Under the pieces are notes generated by a model that was not told where the DNA came from, ran no database searches, and was given only the letters and a program-made list of their open reading frames with translations. The translations under genes were made by a program, and so were the position numbers. Of a stretch of 64,000 nucleotides of DNA, positions 60,531 through 64,000 are shown piece by piece. Source of the DNA: Myrica gale (Eukaryota > Streptophyta > Magnoliopsida > Fagales > Myricaceae); NCBI GenBank assembly GCA_963930655.1, contig OZ005617.1, positions 18,030,068 to 18,094,067 of the forward strand, given 5' to 3'. Numbering within the stretch: position 1 is the stretch's first letter; every line of letters starts with the position of its first letter.

Positions 60531-61887
60531 GATTATTTATTATTCTAAGTTATTTAATGTTAATAATTATTTTATATGTTATATAATATATTATATTGTA
60601 TAGTAATGTATTTGAAAAAATTTATTGTAGGGGATTCAGTTAATAAAATATGAAATTAGAGGGAGTGTTATGAAAATTGAAGTTGTTATATGATATAACT
60701 TAGTGATCACGTTGTTGTTGTATATTCTACGTTGTTGTTGTATACTTAATTTGTTGTATAATGTGTTATATATTATTATATCACCATCAATTATGAGATA
60801 TTATATAATATGGATGTATGTATGTCATGTTTAATCTTATGTGTATATCATAGTATTTTTACATATTAAGATTGAATATTTTGTCACTCATCTATGTGTA
60901 TAGTATTTGTACATATTAAAATTGAACATTTTACATACTATATTTCTTGTTGTAATGTGATATACATGAGCATATGATATATGAAAATAATGTATTGTGA
61001 TTACAATGTTATATATATAAAGACTCAATTTATTTAGTATATCTTTAATTAGAGTATAATAATGAAATAACAAAATAATTACAATATATACACACGGTGC
61101 ATAGACAATATAATAGAATAATTGTTTGAAAATTTACAATTGTCATATGATCTATATATTTGTCTAATACACATCAGATTTATATAAAATATGTTAATCT
61201 ATTGATATGTTTCAAAATTTTTCAAAACAAATAATTATCCAAAAATGAGTTGGGAAATGTATTATATTCCGAAATTATCCGCAGCAACCCAGAGAGCCCA
61301 AATTTTTCACAAACTGTGTAGTTTAGAGTGTAAAGTACCTAGTATTGTAGATAGAGAGTGCAATGTGACAAACTGATTTTTTTTATTGTGGAGTGCTTCT
61401 TTTATTTTTATTTTCCCCTAGTATTTCTTTTTCTATACTTTTCCCTGGGTTAGTAGGTTTTCATCCGTTTACTTACATCCATTCCTCTGTCTTTTGTTTC
61501 TTAACATTTTCTCTCTAATTAAAATATAGATCGTCTTTATTCGTTATTGGGAAAAATGTATATCACTTACTGTGCTTTATTTTATTTTGGAATCGAGACT
61601 TATGTTTTAAATTTTTTGATTTTAAGACATATGATTCATTCATTTGTGAATTTAAGGCTCCACTTATTTTGTTATCTATAATTTATAGTTATATATATAA
61701 CATACTAAATCTTATCCCTTCAAATTAAAATTTGTAATTAAAGTAACCGTTGGATTAAGTGAATTTAGAGGCTGAAAATAAAAAAAAATCCACAAATTAA
61801 AAAAGACAAAAAAAGTATTCAAAATTTTAAAAAACAAAAAAAAAATATTTCCCAGGGGCCGATCAGCTCCCCACCTCGCATGGGGGG
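60531..61887. other. Very AT-rich spacer, possibly CACTA interior
   Basis: Long AT-rich stretch with TATATA phrases; about 61310-61400 has GTGCAATGTGACA-type words like the MITE at 24939. No coding signal. Confidence 0.5.
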
Positions 61888-63257
61888 TAGGGCTGTACAA
61901 CCCCGGTGTAGGTGCCGGTTTTGGCCAAAACCGGCACCTACACCGGGTAGGCCGGTTTTGAAAAAATTGCCACCTACACCTACACCGTTAAGGGCAAAAA
62001 CCGGCCGGTGTAGGTGGCGGTTTTAGCGGTGGCGGTTTCCGGTAATCCTATATTCATATTGAGCTAATTTTTTAACATATTACGCACATAAAAAAATATA
62101 AACTCTACACTAATACAATCCAATCCAAACTAATATAATCCAATCCAATCCAAAATCAATAATACAATTTAAACTAATACAATCCAATCCAAAATGAATA
62201 ATCTAATCCAAACTAATACAATCCAATCCAAAATCAATAATCAAATCAGTTCAAGGCAAGAAACGGGAACGTATCTCCAACTAGATCAAGGCAAGAAAAA
62301 CAAACTGTATATGCATAGTTGCAAAAACAAATATAATATCTAATATGAAAAACAAAACCGAAACCAAAACATCAAAGCCGTGTCTAACATAACGAAAAGG
62401 TCCAACATAGTTACATTACTTACATAACCCAACAGTTAACATGGAAACAACAGTTAATCCAACAATTAAAGAGAATCTAAAAAGAAAAGGTGACTGCTAA
62501 TGAAGTTCAACCAATTACATCAACCTACATTTGTGAAAGCAATCACCAAAATACATCGAGATGGGTAAGTGGTAACTCCTCCAAAATCTCTATTCGATCT
62601 CCGTCCCTAAGATGTGTAACTCTACAAAATACATTTAAATACACCAAGTTATAAGTTATAGAAATGAAAATATTATTCAAAATAATAAACTAACAAAAGT
62701 TGAAATGAAATTACCCGAGTCAAGTGTATAAGTGTATGGATCTTCAGTCATATCGGAGGTCATGTCATCCTCCTCCTCCACAATAGGATCGCATCTCATC
62801 CAATTTTGAGCACAAATGAGACCTTCTGCAGTTCTTGGGGCCAGGAACTTCGAAAGGGATCCAAGACTCGACCTCCAGTGCTAAATACTGACTCAGAAGG
62901 TACAGTGGTAATGGGAATTTCCAACACGTCACGAGCTATGCAGGCAAGGATAGGATACTTAGACGAGTTAAGCCTCCACCAAAGTAAAATTTCAAATGAA
63001 GAAGACTTTGATTCCAGTGACTCTGATAAATATCTATCCATACATCAGAAGGGTTCGAGTTCTTCCTCTTTTTGGTTTGAGGCCGTGGTGGTCGTCTACT
63101 TGTATCACCTCCGGTCATGGCCCAATTGTCTCTGAATCTGGTGTGGACCCAACAACTGGACATGACACCGAGGGTGACAATGACAAACCAGTACCACTAC
63201 CACATGTGGTTGCATCTGACTTTGAATGTGGAGTAGTGTCAGTGTCCATCTGCAAAT
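61888..63257 (-). mobile_element. hAT element with internally deleted transposase
   Basis: One terminus starts TAGGGCTGTACAACCCCGG at 61888 with GGTGTAGGTG/CACCTACACC palindromes behind it. On the minus strand, after an acceptor TTTGCAG at about 63251, a frame begins MDTDTTPHSKSDATTCGSG and runs to PQTKKRKNSNPSDVW, the lead-in to a BED zinc finger. At about 63040, in a different frame, it joins MDRYLSESLESKSSSFEILL and the hAT C-terminal dimerisation domain (WWRLNSSKYPILACIARDVL, PITTVPSESVFSTGGRVLDP). The BED finger and catalytic core are missing, a Ds-like deletion derivative. The other terminus was not found. Confidence 0.8.
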
Positions 63258-64000
63258 AAAAATTACTTAAAAATATTAAATATTGGACAAAATAAGCATA
63301 AGATGACCATGTCAGAAGAAAAGACAAACAAAGTACAAAAGAAAAGTGTTTAGTAGCCCTTCCAAAACCAGCCATCATCATCAACATATCATCATCATCA
63401 TGAAAAAAAAACAGATTATGCTTTCCAAGGGCAGATTTAAGCAAAGAATGAATGAAATATTAGTTCACAAAGACAAGAAGCAGAATAGGGTTTTACTTGA
63501 GAAACGATGTCCATAAGATAAGGGCTTCAAGTAAATATGCTTTCTTTTTTTTGGCTAATCAACTGGGTTACAGCCTTGTTGGCTAGGCCAGCAAATAGGC
63601 TCTTGAATGAAAGTCTTAGACTGCTCAAAATAAAGACGTCTGGGAAGTTCTAAAGCAGAAGGTGTCCCATTGTTCCCCCATGTAACACGGGTTACCCTCA
63701 CTTGTTTTCCTTAGAAAATGGTATCATAATTGAACCAGCATTTATAAAATGTATACAAATGGTCCATGCTCGACATTCCCTGCTGGACTGGCATATTCTT
63801 CTCTGTAGTAGAGAATGTTGAGCTAATTTTAATCATGCATGCAGTGAGAAATAAGCCTTGGTTATGCTGGGACTCATGCCCTGAAAGGAGACCTGGTTAG
63901 GTAAGTCTAACTTGAGCCCCTGATTTTGAAAAATTGATGTCAAATTGTTCGTGCTTGTCATGTAAAATAGATTTTGGATCAAAATTGTGCAGATATGGAA
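63258..64000. other. Right edge of window
   Basis: Probably the 5' untranslated part of the hAT element at first, then undefined spacer. No gene seen. Confidence 0.45.

Overview
The window is nuclear DNA from a flowering plant, most likely a eudicot. Genes are split by AT-rich introns with plant-type splice sites, the proteins belong to plant-specific families (LRR receptor kinase, HD-Zip I, NPF transporter, HIR/SPFH, RIQ/DUF1118), and the spaces between genes are packed with plant DNA transposons, MITEs, LINE pieces and small LTR elements. I could not search any database; family names come from recognised motifs and remembered relatives.

Layout: (1) 1-3154, + strand, the 3' part of an LRR receptor kinase resembling Arabidopsis At5g62710. 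(2) 4192-5481, - strand, a broken intron-less copy of a CPL4-type RNA polymerase II CTD phosphatase. (3) 6291-15153, two tandem SDR110C-type dehydrogenase genes. Each would encode 261 residues, but the first is split by an intron-like 1.27 kb block, a hAT MITE and a 1.6 kb element with ~300-bp terminal inverted repeats, and the second by a young TRIM-like LTR element. A ~245-bp duplicated spacer (11305 and 17575) shows they arose by tandem duplication; a CACTA fragment lies between them. (4) 18165-20867, a plastid-type HPP membrane protein. (5) 20868-28800, gene-poor, with several MITEs and an old TRIM. (6) 29024-30347, - strand, an HD-Zip I factor whose conserved C-terminus is shifted out of frame. 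(7) 30348-40230, repeat-rich. (8) 40408-43617, an NPF4-clade transporter. (9) 44820-44892, tRNA-Ala(AGC). (10) 45667-46615, - strand, a RIQ/DUF1118 thylakoid protein. (11) 49421-51985, a HIR (SPFH/band 7) protein. (12) 52371-57091, a LINE carrying nested insertions. (13) 57624-58353, - strand, remnant of a VDAC porin. (14) 60002-64000, a CACTA end and a hAT element with most of its transposase gene deleted.

The order LRR kinase - HPP protein - NPF4 transporter - HIR protein, all on the + strand, matches what I recall of Arabidopsis At5g62710-At5g62720-At5g62730-At5g62740. The backbone therefore looks like a conserved syntenic block into which the CTD phosphatase copy, SDR pair, HD-Zip gene, RIQ gene and much transposon DNA are interspersed. 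The genes do not form one pathway. I see no new multi-gene system; the points of interest are transposon architecture, gene decay and splice-site oddities.
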